Shown here: piece after piece, positions 24,161 through 31,999 of the stretch | How the letters are laid out: the number at the start of each line of letters is the position of its first letter | How positions within the stretch are numbered: position 1 is the first letter of the stretch | From: JADYZU01 sp964540965 | GTDB taxonomy: Bacteria; Pseudomonadota; Alphaproteobacteria; Rhodobacterales; Rhodobacteraceae | Assembly: GCA_964540965.1 (NCBI GenBank) | Contig: CAZIOT010000011.1 | Span: forward strand, 1-64,000 | DNA length: 64,000 bases | Direction: 5' to 3' | Program-made: the position numbers and the translations under genes | The notes under the pieces: model-generated | What the model saw: the letters and a program-made list of their open reading frames with translations, nothing else | The model's database searches: none | Told to the model about the DNA's origin: nothing

Positions 24161-25468
24161 TTAGGGCAAGGGCCGCGGTCTGGGAACGGAATTTTCGCCC
24201 AAGGCGCGCGGAGCCGGCCCGCCTGTGGCCCAGTCGAGCAGTTCGACGGTATGGACCACCGGCACCGCGGTTCCCGATCCGATCTGCATCATGCAGCCGA
24301 TATTGCCCGCAGCGATGACCTGCGGCGCCTTCGCTTCGAGCGTTGCGACCTTGCGGTCGCGCAACTGGCCCGAGATTTCCGGTTGCATCAGGTTGTAGGT
24401 CCCGGCCGAGCCGCAGCAGAGATGGCTGTCGGCGGGTTCCACCACCTCGAACCCGGCGCGTTTCAGCAAGTCCTTCGGGGCGGCCTTGATCCGTTGCCCG
24501 TGTTGCAGCGAACAGGCGGCGTGGTAGGCGACCCGCGCCCCGCCCTGCCCCGCAGGCAGCCCAAGGGTCGCCAGAACCTCGGTCACATCGCGCGCGATGG
24601 CGCCGACGCGGGCCGCGTCATTCGCCATTAGCGTACCGGCGAAAAGATGGCCGTAATCCTTAACCGTGGTACCGCAGCCCGAGGTGTTGATGACCACGGC
24701 GTCCAGCCCGCGCGCGTCGATCTCGGCCGCGAAGGCGCGGATGTTGACGGCGGCGCTGGCGCGCGCCTCGTCCTCGCGCCCCATGTGATGGGTCAGGGCG
24801 CCGCAGCAGCCCTGCGGCACGATCACGACCTCGGCCCCCAGCCGGGTCAGCAGGCGGATGGTCGCATCGTTGATGTCGGTGTTCAGCGCCTTCTGCGCGC
24901 AGCCGGTCATCAGCGCCACCCGCATTTTCGGCGCGGCTACGGCAAACGTCTGCGGATCGTCGTTGCGGCTGACCGCGGGCACCTGCCGCGGCGCCATGCG
25001 GATCATCGCCCGCAGGCGGGCGTCGGGGATCAGCCCGGCAAAGGGCCGTGCCATCTTGGCCCCCAGCAACGCCAGCCGGAACCGCCCCGGATAGGGCAAG
25101 ACGCGCGACAGGATCCAGCGCAAGGCCCGTTCGTCCCACCGCCGCCTGTAGCGCCGTTCGACATAGGCGCGGGCGTGGTCGATCAGATGCCGGTAATGCA
25201 CGCCCGAGGGGCAGGTCGTCATGCACGCGAGGCAGGACAGGCAGCGGTCGATATGGGTGACCGTCGCCGGATCGGGGTCGCGGTCGTTCTCGAGCATGTC
25301 CTTGATGAGGTAGATGCGGCCGCGCGGGCTGTCGAGTTCGTCGTGCAGCACCTGATAGGTCGGACAGGTCGCGGTGCAAAAGCCGCAGTGGACGCAAGAG
25401 CGCAGGATGGCATTCGCCTCGGCCGTCGCGGGATCGGCCAGTTGCGTTTCGCTGAAATGGGTCTGCAT
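24161..25468 (-). CDS. glcF: Glycolate oxidase iron-sulfur subunit
   Basis: A 435-residue subunit of glycolate dehydrogenase. Two [4Fe-4S] ferredoxin motifs, CVHCGFCTATCPTY near residue 24 and CLSCLACMTTCPSG near residue 75, are followed by two CCG domains (PQGCCGALTHHMG and HLCCGSAGTYNLMQ). It passes electrons from the FAD subunit to the respiratory chain at the membrane. Its ATG shares one base with the glcE stop (TGATG). Length and motif order match GlcF of other proteobacteria. Confidence 0.96.
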   Translation of the reverse strand: MQTHFSETQLADPATAEANAILRSCVHCGFCTATCPTYQVLHDELDSPRGRIYLIKDMLENDRDPDPATVTHIDRCLSCLACMTTCPSGVHYRHLIDHARAYVERRYRRRWDERALRWILSRVLPYPGRFRLALLGAKMARPFAGLIPDARLRAMIRMAPRQVPAVSRNDDPQTFAVAAPKMRVALMTGCAQKALNTDINDATIRLLTRLGAEVVIVPQGCCGALTHHMGREDEARASAAVNIRAFAAEIDARGLDAVVINTSGCGTTVKDYGHLFAGTLMANDAARVGAIARDVTEVLATLGLPAGQGGARVAYHAACSLQHGQRIKAAPKDLLKRAGFEVVEPADSHLCCGSAGTYNLMQPEISGQLRDRKVATLEAKAPQVIAAGNIGCMMQIGSGTAVPVVHTVELLDWATGGPAPRALGENSVPRPRPLP

Positions 25469-26568
25469 CAGTCCATCAATCCGGGGTTGAGGATGCCGCG
25501 CGGGTCGAATTTCTGCCGCATCGCGCGCGACAGGGCGGCGACGGCGGGCGCTTCCGGCGGGAAGGGGGCGAATGCGGCACGGGTTTCCGGTGCGGCCCGC
25601 CACAGGGTGGCGTGACCGGCAAAGGGGCCAAGCCGCCCGCGCAGGTCGCTGCCGGGATCGGTCAGAAGCCAGATCAGCCCGCCGCCCCAGTCGATCCGCG
25701 CCGCCCGCGCTGCCGCCCGCGCGATCAGGGCCGGCGCCTCGGTCGCCCTTGCATGCAGCCGCCAGACATCGCCCGCCCGCCCGGCGAAATCGGCGACGTC
25801 GCGGATGGCGGTCCAGTCGGTATCGGCCGTCTCCACGGGACCGAAGGGTTGCAGGAGGTCGACCAGCCGTCCGGCGCGATAGGCCACGCTGTCGGCAAAG
25901 CCCTCGATCCGCAGCCGGGTCAGGCCGGCCTCGGGATCATGCGCCGCCCCCGTCACCTCGAAGGGCGAGCGCAGCGCGGCGGCCAGCGCCGCCACCGCGC
26001 GGTCGGTCTCAAGGCCGTGCAGGCCGAGGGTCACAACCGCCTCGGGCGCCGGCAGCACCTTGAATGCCACCTCGGTCAGCACGCCAAGGGTGCCGCGCGC
26101 GCCGGCGAGCAGCCGGGCAAGGTCGAGCCCGGTGACATTCTTCATCACCCGGCCGCCGTTCGACACCGCGGTCCCGCTGCCGTCGACGAATTTCACCCCA
26201 AGCAGGAAATCCCGCGCCGCGCCGCCCTGCACCCGGCGGGGCCCCGAGGCATTGGCGGCGACCACGCCGCCGATGGTCGGCTCACCTTCGGTGCCCAGAA
26301 GGCGCCTTGCGTCCATCGGCTCGAACGCCAGCCTTTGCCCGGCGACCGCCAGAACCGCCTCGACCTGCGCCAGGGGCGTGCCCGCCTGCGCCACCAGCGT
26401 CAGCGCGCCCGGTTCGTGCAGGACGATGCCCGACAGGCCGGCGACCGACAGCGCCCGCCCCGCCACCGGCCGGCCGATGCCGCGGGTGCCGCCGCCCTGC
26501 ACCGCCAGCGGGCCGGCGGCGTCGCGGATCGCCTCGGCCAGATCGGCCACAGTTTCAGGTCTCAGCAC
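25468..26568 (-). CDS. glcE: Glycolate oxidase FAD-binding subunit
   Basis: A 366-residue second flavin-domain subunit of glycolate dehydrogenase. The FAD_binding_4 region includes GGGTRGIGRPV, LGTEGEPTIGGVVAANASGP and NGGRVMKNVTGLDLARLLAG. It is shorter than GlcD because it lacks most of the C-terminal catalytic cap. The start is a GTG with GAGG upstream. It lies 70 bases after glcD, a gap occupied by the third dispersed repeat and a hairpin, and it is coupled to glcF by a one-base overlap. Confidence 0.95.
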   Translation of the reverse strand: MLRPETVADLAEAIRDAAGPLAVQGGGTRGIGRPVAGRALSVAGLSGIVLHEPGALTLVAQAGTPLAQVEAVLAVAGQRLAFEPMDARRLLGTEGEPTIGGVVAANASGPRRVQGGAARDFLLGVKFVDGSGTAVSNGGRVMKNVTGLDLARLLAGARGTLGVLTEVAFKVLPAPEAVVTLGLHGLETDRAVAALAAALRSPFEVTGAAHDPEAGLTRLRIEGFADSVAYRAGRLVDLLQPFGPVETADTDWTAIRDVADFAGRAGDVWRLHARATEAPALIARAAARAARIDWGGGLIWLLTDPGSDLRGRLGPFAGHATLWRAAPETRAAFAPFPPEAPAVAALSRAMRQKFDPRGILNPGLMD

Positions 26569-26578
26569 CGAAAGCCCT

Positions 26579-26633
26579 CATTCTTCGTCCATAAATATCC
26601 CACGGGGGGTCCGGGGGGTGTGAAACCCCCCGG
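26579..26633. repeat. Third copy of dispersed repeat with adjoining hairpin, inside glcDEF
   Basis: CATTCTTCGTCCATAAATAT repeats the element at 23199-23218 exactly, and is joined to a 9-bp stem, CCGGGGGGT (26611-26619) with ACCCCCCGG (26625-26633), around a five-base loop. It fills the glcD-glcE gap. The stem would form in the glcD message just after its stop, so it could reduce read-through or protect glcD mRNA. Confidence 0.75.
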
Positions 26634-26638
26634 CGCTT

Positions 26639-28072
26639 TCAGCCCGCACGCCGCCCGGCGCTTGCCGCCAGCGGAAACACCTTCGCCGGGTTCAAGAGCC
26701 AGCGCGGATCGAACACGTCCTTGACCCGCATCTGCGCCTCAAGATCGGCGGGGCGGTATTGCACGTCCATCAGGTCGCGCTTTTCCACCCCGACGCCGTG
26801 TTCGCCGGTCAGGCAGCCGCCGGCCTCGACGCACAGGGTCAGGATCGCGGCGCCCAGGGCCTCGGCCCGGTCAAGATCGCCGGGCAGGTTGGCGTTGAAC
26901 AGGATCAGCGGATGCAGGTTGCCGTCGCCGGCGTGAAAGACATTGGCGACGCCCAGCCCGGCCTCTTTCGTCAACTCTCCGATCCGGCGCAGGACGAAGG
27001 GCAGTTCGCTGACCGGAATCGTCCCGTCGAGACAGATATAGTCGTTGATCTGCCCCATGGCGCCGAAGGCCGATTTGCGGCCCAGCCAGATGCGCCCGGC
27101 CTCGTCGGCATCGCGCGCCTCGCGGATTTCGACCGGATCGTGGGCCCTGGCGATTTCCACCACGCGGGCCAGTTGCGCGGCGATTTCGGCCTCGGACCCT
27201 TCGACCTCGATGATCAGCAGCGCCTCGCAATCGGGATAGCCGGCATGGGCAAAGGCCTCGCAGGCCACGATGCAGGGGCGGTCCATGAATTCGATGGCGA
27301 CCGGCAGCACGCCGGCGCGGATGATGTCGCTGACGCAGGCGCCGGCCGCCTCGTTCGCGGCAAAGCCGATCAGCACCGGCCGCGCGCCTTCGGGTTTCGG
27401 GATGATGCGCAGGGTGGCCTCGGTCACCACGCCCAGTTGCCCTTCCGATCCGCAGACGACGCCCAGCAGGTCCAGCCCGCCGGCATCCATGTATGGCCCG
27501 CCGATCTCGACCACGGTGCCGTCCATCAGCACCATGGTCACGCCCATCAGGTTGTTGGTCGTGACACCGTATTTCAGGCAATGCGCCCCGCCCGAGTTCA
27601 TCGCGATATTGCCGCCGATGGCGCAGGCAAGCTGCGACGACGGGTCGGGGGCGTAGAAGAACCCCTCGGCCTCGACAGCGCCGGTCACCGACAGATTGGT
27701 GCGCCCGGTCTCGACCCGGACAAAGCGGTTGTCGTAATCGGTTTCCAGCACCGCGGTCAGCCGGCCGACGCCCAGGACGACGCAATCGGCGGTGGGCAGC
27801 GATCCGCCGGCAAGCGAGGTGCCGGCGCCGCGCGGCACCACCGGCACGCCTTCGTCATGGCAGAGACGCAGGATTGCGGCGACCTCGGCCGTCGAGGCGG
27901 GCAGGACCACGGCCATCGGCGCGCAGCGATAGGCGGTCAGGGCATCGCATTCATAGGCGCGGACCTCGGCCGGGTCGTCGATCATCAGGCCGGACGGCAT
28001 CGCCGCGCGCAACCGGGCGGTGATGGCGGCCTTGCGGGCGATTAGGCCCGCATCGGGCAGCGGCATGTCCAT
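26639..28072 (-). CDS. glcD: Glycolate oxidase FAD-linked catalytic subunit
   Basis: A 477-residue flavoprotein that oxidises glycolate (and often D-lactate) to glyoxylate. FAD-binding segments PRGAGTSLAGGSLPT, GGNIAMNSGGAHCLKYGVT and VVCGSEGQLGVVTEATLR are present, as is the catalytic C-terminal region VFHAGDGNLHPLILF and TGEHGVGVEKRD. It begins the glcDEF order, on the minus strand. An AT-rich dyad upstream (28097-28115) is a candidate operator. Its role would be use of glycolate made by photorespiring algae or from C2 breakdown products of the neighbouring catabolic modules. Confidence 0.96.
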   Translation of the reverse strand: MDMPLPDAGLIARKAAITARLRAAMPSGLMIDDPAEVRAYECDALTAYRCAPMAVVLPASTAEVAAILRLCHDEGVPVVPRGAGTSLAGGSLPTADCVVLGVGRLTAVLETDYDNRFVRVETGRTNLSVTGAVEAEGFFYAPDPSSQLACAIGGNIAMNSGGAHCLKYGVTTNNLMGVTMVLMDGTVVEIGGPYMDAGGLDLLGVVCGSEGQLGVVTEATLRIIPKPEGARPVLIGFAANEAAGACVSDIIRAGVLPVAIEFMDRPCIVACEAFAHAGYPDCEALLIIEVEGSEAEIAAQLARVVEIARAHDPVEIREARDADEAGRIWLGRKSAFGAMGQINDYICLDGTIPVSELPFVLRRIGELTKEAGLGVANVFHAGDGNLHPLILFNANLPGDLDRAEALGAAILTLCVEAGGCLTGEHGVGVEKRDLMDVQYRPADLEAQMRVKDVFDPRWLLNPAKVFPLAASAGRRAG

Positions 28073-28096
28073 GGCGGGCCTCGCACTGGGGCTGAC

Positions 28097-28115
28097 TGGT
28101 AAGGTAATATTACCA
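28097..28115. promoter_or_regulatory. Candidate operator upstream of glcD
   Basis: TGGTAAGGTAATATTACCA contains the perfect 12-bp palindrome GGTAATATTACC (28103-28114) and outer TGGT/ACCA half-sites. It lies about 25 bases upstream of the glcD start in a rare AT-rich spot. TGGT..ACCA half-sites are typical of GntR-family regulators of 2-hydroxy acid oxidases, such as PdhR, LldR and FadR relatives. No such regulator gene is in the window. Confidence 0.6.
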
Positions 28116-28213
28116 ATTCAGCCGTAGGGCAAGCGGGAAGCGGTCCGGTGCCCGGCAGGTGGCGCAGGCCGGAACACGATCAGAGGCGCGGTCGGGTCAG
28201 CCGGCGCGCGGCT

Positions 28214-29143
28214 TCAGGCGAAATGGCAGGCGACCTGCAGGCCGCCGCCGATGTCGCGCAATTGCGGGTCGTCCACCACGCAGCGGTCCTGCGCCAGCGG
28301 GCAGCGGGTGCGGAACCGGCAGCCCGAGGGCGGGTTGACCGGGCTGGGCACGTCGCCTTCCAGCAGTTGCACATCGTCGCGGCGCACCGATTCGTCCGGA
28401 ATCGCCGCGACAAGGGCCTGGGTATAGGGATGGGCGCGACGGGTGCTCACCTCCTCGGCCGGGCCGATCTCGACAATGCGGCCCAGATACATGACCGCAA
28501 TGCGATGCGCGATATAGCGCACCACCGACAGGTCATGGCTGATGAAGAGATAGGTCAGGCCAAGGTCGCGCTGCAGGTCGATGAACAGGTTCAGCACCTG
28601 CGCCTGCACCGACACGTCCAGCGCCGACACCGCCTCGTCGCAGACCAGCAGCGCCGGGTTCAGCGCCAGCGCGCGGGCGATGCTGACCCGCTGCCGCTGA
28701 CCGCCGGACAGTTCATGCGGAAAGCGGGCAAGGTGATAGTCCGACAGCCCGACCTTGTGCGCCAGATCCAGCACCCTGGCCCGCCGCTCGGCCCTGGTGC
28801 CAAGGCCGTGGACGCGCAAAGGTTCCTCGATCAGGCGTTCGACGGCCAGCCGCGGGTTCAGCGCGCCGCCCGGATCCTGGAACACCATCTGCACCGCGCG
28901 GGCGCGGGCAAAGCGGTTGGCGCGGCCGGCCTCGACGCCGGCGATCTCGAGCGTGCCGTCGGTCGGCTGGCTGATGCCGACGATGGTGCGGGCCAGCGTC
29001 GATTTCCCACAGCCGGATTCGCCGACAAGGCCCAGCGTCTCGCCCCGTTCGATGGTCAGCGACACGCCGTCGACGGCGCGCAACTGGCCGCGCGCGGTGC
29101 GGTGATGCAGGTGCAGGTCGGTGGTGCGCAGGACCGTGGTCAT
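28214..29143 (-). CDS. Oligopeptide/opine ABC transporter ATPase, DppF type (module 2)
   Basis: A 309-residue ABC ATPase: Walker A GESGCGKST, Q-loop MVFQDPGGALNPR, signature LSGGQRQRVSIARAL, Walker B LLVCDEAVSALDVS, switch FISHDLSVV. The Walker B carries DEA instead of the usual DEP, a minor change. The C-terminal cysteine extension SGCRFRTRCPLAQDRC is intact. It overlaps the DppD-type stop by ATGA. It is the last gene of the long module 2 transcript that begins at bisC, and glcD starts about 140 bases further on. Confidence 0.95.
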   Translation of the reverse strand: MTTVLRTTDLHLHHRTARGQLRAVDGVSLTIERGETLGLVGESGCGKSTLARTIVGISQPTDGTLEIAGVEAGRANRFARARAVQMVFQDPGGALNPRLAVERLIEEPLRVHGLGTRAERRARVLDLAHKVGLSDYHLARFPHELSGGQRQRVSIARALALNPALLVCDEAVSALDVSVQAQVLNLFIDLQRDLGLTYLFISHDLSVVRYIAHRIAVMYLGRIVEIGPAEEVSTRRAHPYTQALVAAIPDESVRRDDVQLLEGDVPSPVNPPSGCRFRTRCPLAQDRCVVDDPQLRDIGGGLQVACHFA

Positions 29144-30120
29144 GCCGGCACCGGCTCGGGCTGCGGGTGATAGCAGCGCAGGGCATGGCCGGCTGTGCCG
29201 GGCAGCAGCGCCGGGCGCACCGCGCGGCAATCGTCCTGCACCCGCGGGCAGCGCGGGGCAAAGACGCAGGCCGCCGGCCGCGCCTCGGGCGCGGGGACCG
29301 AGCCGGTGATTTCCGCCAGACGGTGGCCGTCCAGCCGAAAGCTGCCATGCGGCCGCGCCGCGATCAGCCCGGCGGTATAGGGATGGCGCGGATGGTCCAG
29401 CACCTGATCCACCGTCCCCTCCTCGATCACCTGGCCGGCATACATCACGACCACGCGGTCGGCGACCTGCCGCACCACGCCCAGGTCGTGGGTGATCAGA
29501 AGCAGGCCAAGGTTCGCCTCGCGCTGGATCTGGCGGATCAGCCGCAGGATCTGCGCCTGCACCGTCACGTCAAGCGCGGTGGTCGGTTCATCGGCGATCA
29601 GCAGCGCCGGGTTGCAGGCCAAGGCCATGGCGATGACCACGCGCTGGCGCATGCCGCCCGACATGCGGTGCGGATATTCGTCGAACCGTGCCGCCGGGTC
29701 GGGGATGCGGACCATGGCCAGAAGCTCGATCGCGCGGGCGCGGGCGGCGGCGCGGCCCATGGCGCGATGGGTGCGCAGCACCTCGACCAGCTGGGCGCCG
29801 GCGGTCATCACCGGGTTCAGCGCACTCAGCGGTTCCTGATAGATCATCGCCATGCGGTCGCCGCGGATCGCGCGCAGCCGGTCGTCGGCCATGGTGACCA
29901 GATCCTCGCCCTCAAGCAGGACACGGCCGCCGGTGATGCGCAGGTTGCCGGCCAGCAGTCGCATCACCGCCAGCGCGGTCAGCGACTTGCCGCAGCCCGA
30001 TTCGCCGACGATGCACAGGGTCTCGCCCCGGTGCAGCGACAGGCTCAGATCCTCGACAATGGGCACGCCGTTGCCGGCGGCGACGCGCAGCCCCTCGACC
30101 GAAAGCAGCGGCGCGGTCAT
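29140..30120 (-). CDS. Oligopeptide/opine ABC transporter ATPase, DppD type (module 2)
   Basis: A 326-residue ABC ATPase: Walker A GESGCGKSL, Q-loop MIYQEPLSALNPV, signature MSGGMRQRVVIAMAL, Walker B LLIADEPTTALDVT, switch LITHDLGVV. The terminal cysteine cluster AACVFAPRCPRVQDDC is present. The ATG at MTAPLLSV overlaps the DppC-type stop by four bases; longer in-frame sequence upstream reads through that gene and is rejected. It pairs with the DppF-type ATPase. Confidence 0.95.
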   Translation of the reverse strand: MTAPLLSVEGLRVAAGNGVPIVEDLSLSLHRGETLCIVGESGCGKSLTALAVMRLLAGNLRITGGRVLLEGEDLVTMADDRLRAIRGDRMAMIYQEPLSALNPVMTAGAQLVEVLRTHRAMGRAAARARAIELLAMVRIPDPAARFDEYPHRMSGGMRQRVVIAMALACNPALLIADEPTTALDVTVQAQILRLIRQIQREANLGLLLITHDLGVVRQVADRVVVMYAGQVIEEGTVDQVLDHPRHPYTAGLIAARPHGSFRLDGHRLAEITGSVPAPEARPAACVFAPRCPRVQDDCRAVRPALLPGTAGHALRCYHPQPEPVPA

Positions 30121-30965
30121 GTCCGTTCCTTCAGGCGGGGGTTCAGCACGTCGTTCAGCGCATCGCCGATCAGGTTCAGCGCCAGCACGGTCAGGACCAG
30201 CGCGGCGGCGGGAAAGGCGGTCATGTACCAGCCCGAACGCAGTTCGGGGCGGCCGACGCTCAGGATCGTGCCCCAGCTCATCACATTGGGGTCGCCCAGG
30301 CCCAGGAAGGACAGGCTCGCCTCGGTGATGATCGCGGTGGCGACAAGGACCGAGGCCGAGACGATGATCGGCGCCAGGCAATTGGGCAGGATCTGGCCAA
30401 AGATGATGCGCAGGTCGGACATGCCGATGATCTTGCAGCTTTGCACGAAATCATAGGTGCGCAGGCGCAGGAAATCGGCCCGGACCAGCCGGGCGATCAT
30501 CGGCCAGGACACGATGGCGATGGCCGAGATGATCGTGGTCAGCGAGGCGCCAAGCACGCCGACGATGGCGATGGCGGCCAGAAAGGACGGGATCGTCTGC
30601 ATCGCATCGGTCAGCCGCATCAGCGCGTCGTCGATCCAGCCGCCGTAATACCCCGCGATGGCGCCGACCAGCGTGCCGATGACCAGCGCCACCACCGCCG
30701 CCGCCGCCCCCACCGCCAGCGACACGCGCGATCCGTAGAACAGCGCCGACAGCATGTCGCGGCCCAGCGCATCGGTGCCGAAGGGGAACCGCGGATCGAC
30801 GCCCGGCCAGCTGCGCGGCGCGCCGGCGATGGAAAACGGGCCCGTGGGGAACAAGAGCCCGGCGCTGGCCGACATCAGCAGCACCAGCGCCAGCACCGTG
30901 ATGCCGACAAGGCCGCTCGGGTGGCGCACAAGGCGCGACAGGGTGGAACGCGCGCCGCCGGTCAT
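30117..30965 (-). CDS. ABC transporter permease, DppC type (module 2)
   Basis: A 282-residue permease with the DppC mark RFPFGTDALGRDMLSALFYGS near residue 60, an EAA loop (FVQSCKIIGMSDLRIIFGQILP) near residue 170, and C-terminus NDVLNPRLKERT. About six membrane segments are visible. It overlaps the DppB-type gene by four bases at its start and the DppD-type gene by four at its end, so the transporter is made as one coupled unit. Confidence 0.95.
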   Translation of the reverse strand: MTGGARSTLSRLVRHPSGLVGITVLALVLLMSASAGLLFPTGPFSIAGAPRSWPGVDPRFPFGTDALGRDMLSALFYGSRVSLAVGAAAAVVALVIGTLVGAIAGYYGGWIDDALMRLTDAMQTIPSFLAAIAIVGVLGASLTTIISAIAIVSWPMIARLVRADFLRLRTYDFVQSCKIIGMSDLRIIFGQILPNCLAPIIVSASVLVATAIITEASLSFLGLGDPNVMSWGTILSVGRPELRSGWYMTAFPAAALVLTVLALNLIGDALNDVLNPRLKERT

Positions 30966-31999
30966 CGGATTTCCACCCGCGGATCAAGCAGCATGTACAG
31001 CAGGTCGATGACGAAATTGACCACCACCACCGACAGCGAACTGACGAACACCACGCCCAGAAGCAGGTTGGTGTCGCGCTGGAACACGGCGTCGAACGCG
31101 GTGCGGCCCATGCCGTTCAGGCCGAAGATCGTCTCGATCAGCACGGCGCCGCCGACCAGCGACGACACCTGAAGTCCCGCCATGGTCACCAGGGGCAGCA
31201 AGGCGTTGCGCAGGGCATGGACCAGCACGACCCGCCGTTCGGTCAGGCCCTTGCCGCGGGCGGTGCGGATATAGTCGAGCTTGAGCACCTCGAGCATCGC
31301 GGCGCGGCCGATACGGCCGTAGATCGCGATGTAAAAGGTGCACAGCGCCGTCACCGGCATCGCCAGATGCCAGGCGACATCGGCAAGGTAACGCAGCCCG
31401 GTATAGCCCGACCCGATGGTATCGAACCCGGCGATGGGCAGGATGTTCAGCCGGACCGAGAAGACAAGGATCAGGATCATGGCGATGATGAAGGACGGGG
31501 TGGCATAGAAGGCCAGCATCAGCACCGACAGGCCCAGATCCACCGGCCGCCCCTGATTGCGCGCCGCGGTGACGCCCAGCAGCGTGCCCACCACCATCGA
31601 GATCGAGACCGAGGCGACGACAAGGATCGCCGTCACCGGCCAGCGTTTGGCGATGACCTCGATCACCGGGGCGTTGTTCAGGGGCGACATGCCGAAGTCG
31701 AGCGTGACCAGACGCGCCATGTAGTAGAAAAGCTGGACCGGCACCGGCTGGTCCAGCCCATAGCGCGCCCGCATCGCCGCCATCTGCTCGGCGGTCATCT
31801 CGGACGTGCCGGCCAGGGTGTCGACGAAATCGCCCGGCGCCATCTTGATCAGGATGAAGCTGCCGATCACCACCAGCAGCATCACCAGAACGGCCTGGCT
31901 CAGGCGCCGCGCCACATAGCGCAGCGCGGCACGGGAGGGGGCCCTGCGGGGCCCCCTGCGCCGTGCCGGCGGCGGAGTGGCGGGCGCCTGTGCCGTCAT
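30962..31999 (-). CDS. ABC transporter permease, DppB type (module 2)
   Basis: A 345-residue permease. After a basic, proline-rich cytoplasmic leader of about 25 residues (TPPPARRRGPRRAPSRAA) it has the standard first helix (LSQAVLVMLLVVIGSFIL), the EAA loop (LDYIRTARGKGLTERRVVLVHAL) and the C-terminus LYMLLDPRVEIR. It overlaps the binding protein stop by four bases. The leader is longer than in most DppB proteins and an internal start cannot be excluded. Confidence 0.94.
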   Translation of the reverse strand: MTAQAPATPPPARRRGPRRAPSRAALRYVARRLSQAVLVMLLVVIGSFILIKMAPGDFVDTLAGTSEMTAEQMAAMRARYGLDQPVPVQLFYYMARLVTLDFGMSPLNNAPVIEVIAKRWPVTAILVVASVSISMVVGTLLGVTAARNQGRPVDLGLSVLMLAFYATPSFIIAMILILVFSVRLNILPIAGFDTIGSGYTGLRYLADVAWHLAMPVTALCTFYIAIYGRIGRAAMLEVLKLDYIRTARGKGLTERRVVLVHALRNALLPLVTMAGLQVSSLVGGAVLIETIFGLNGMGRTAFDAVFQRDTNLLLGVVFVSSLSVVVVNFVIDLLYMLLDPRVEIR

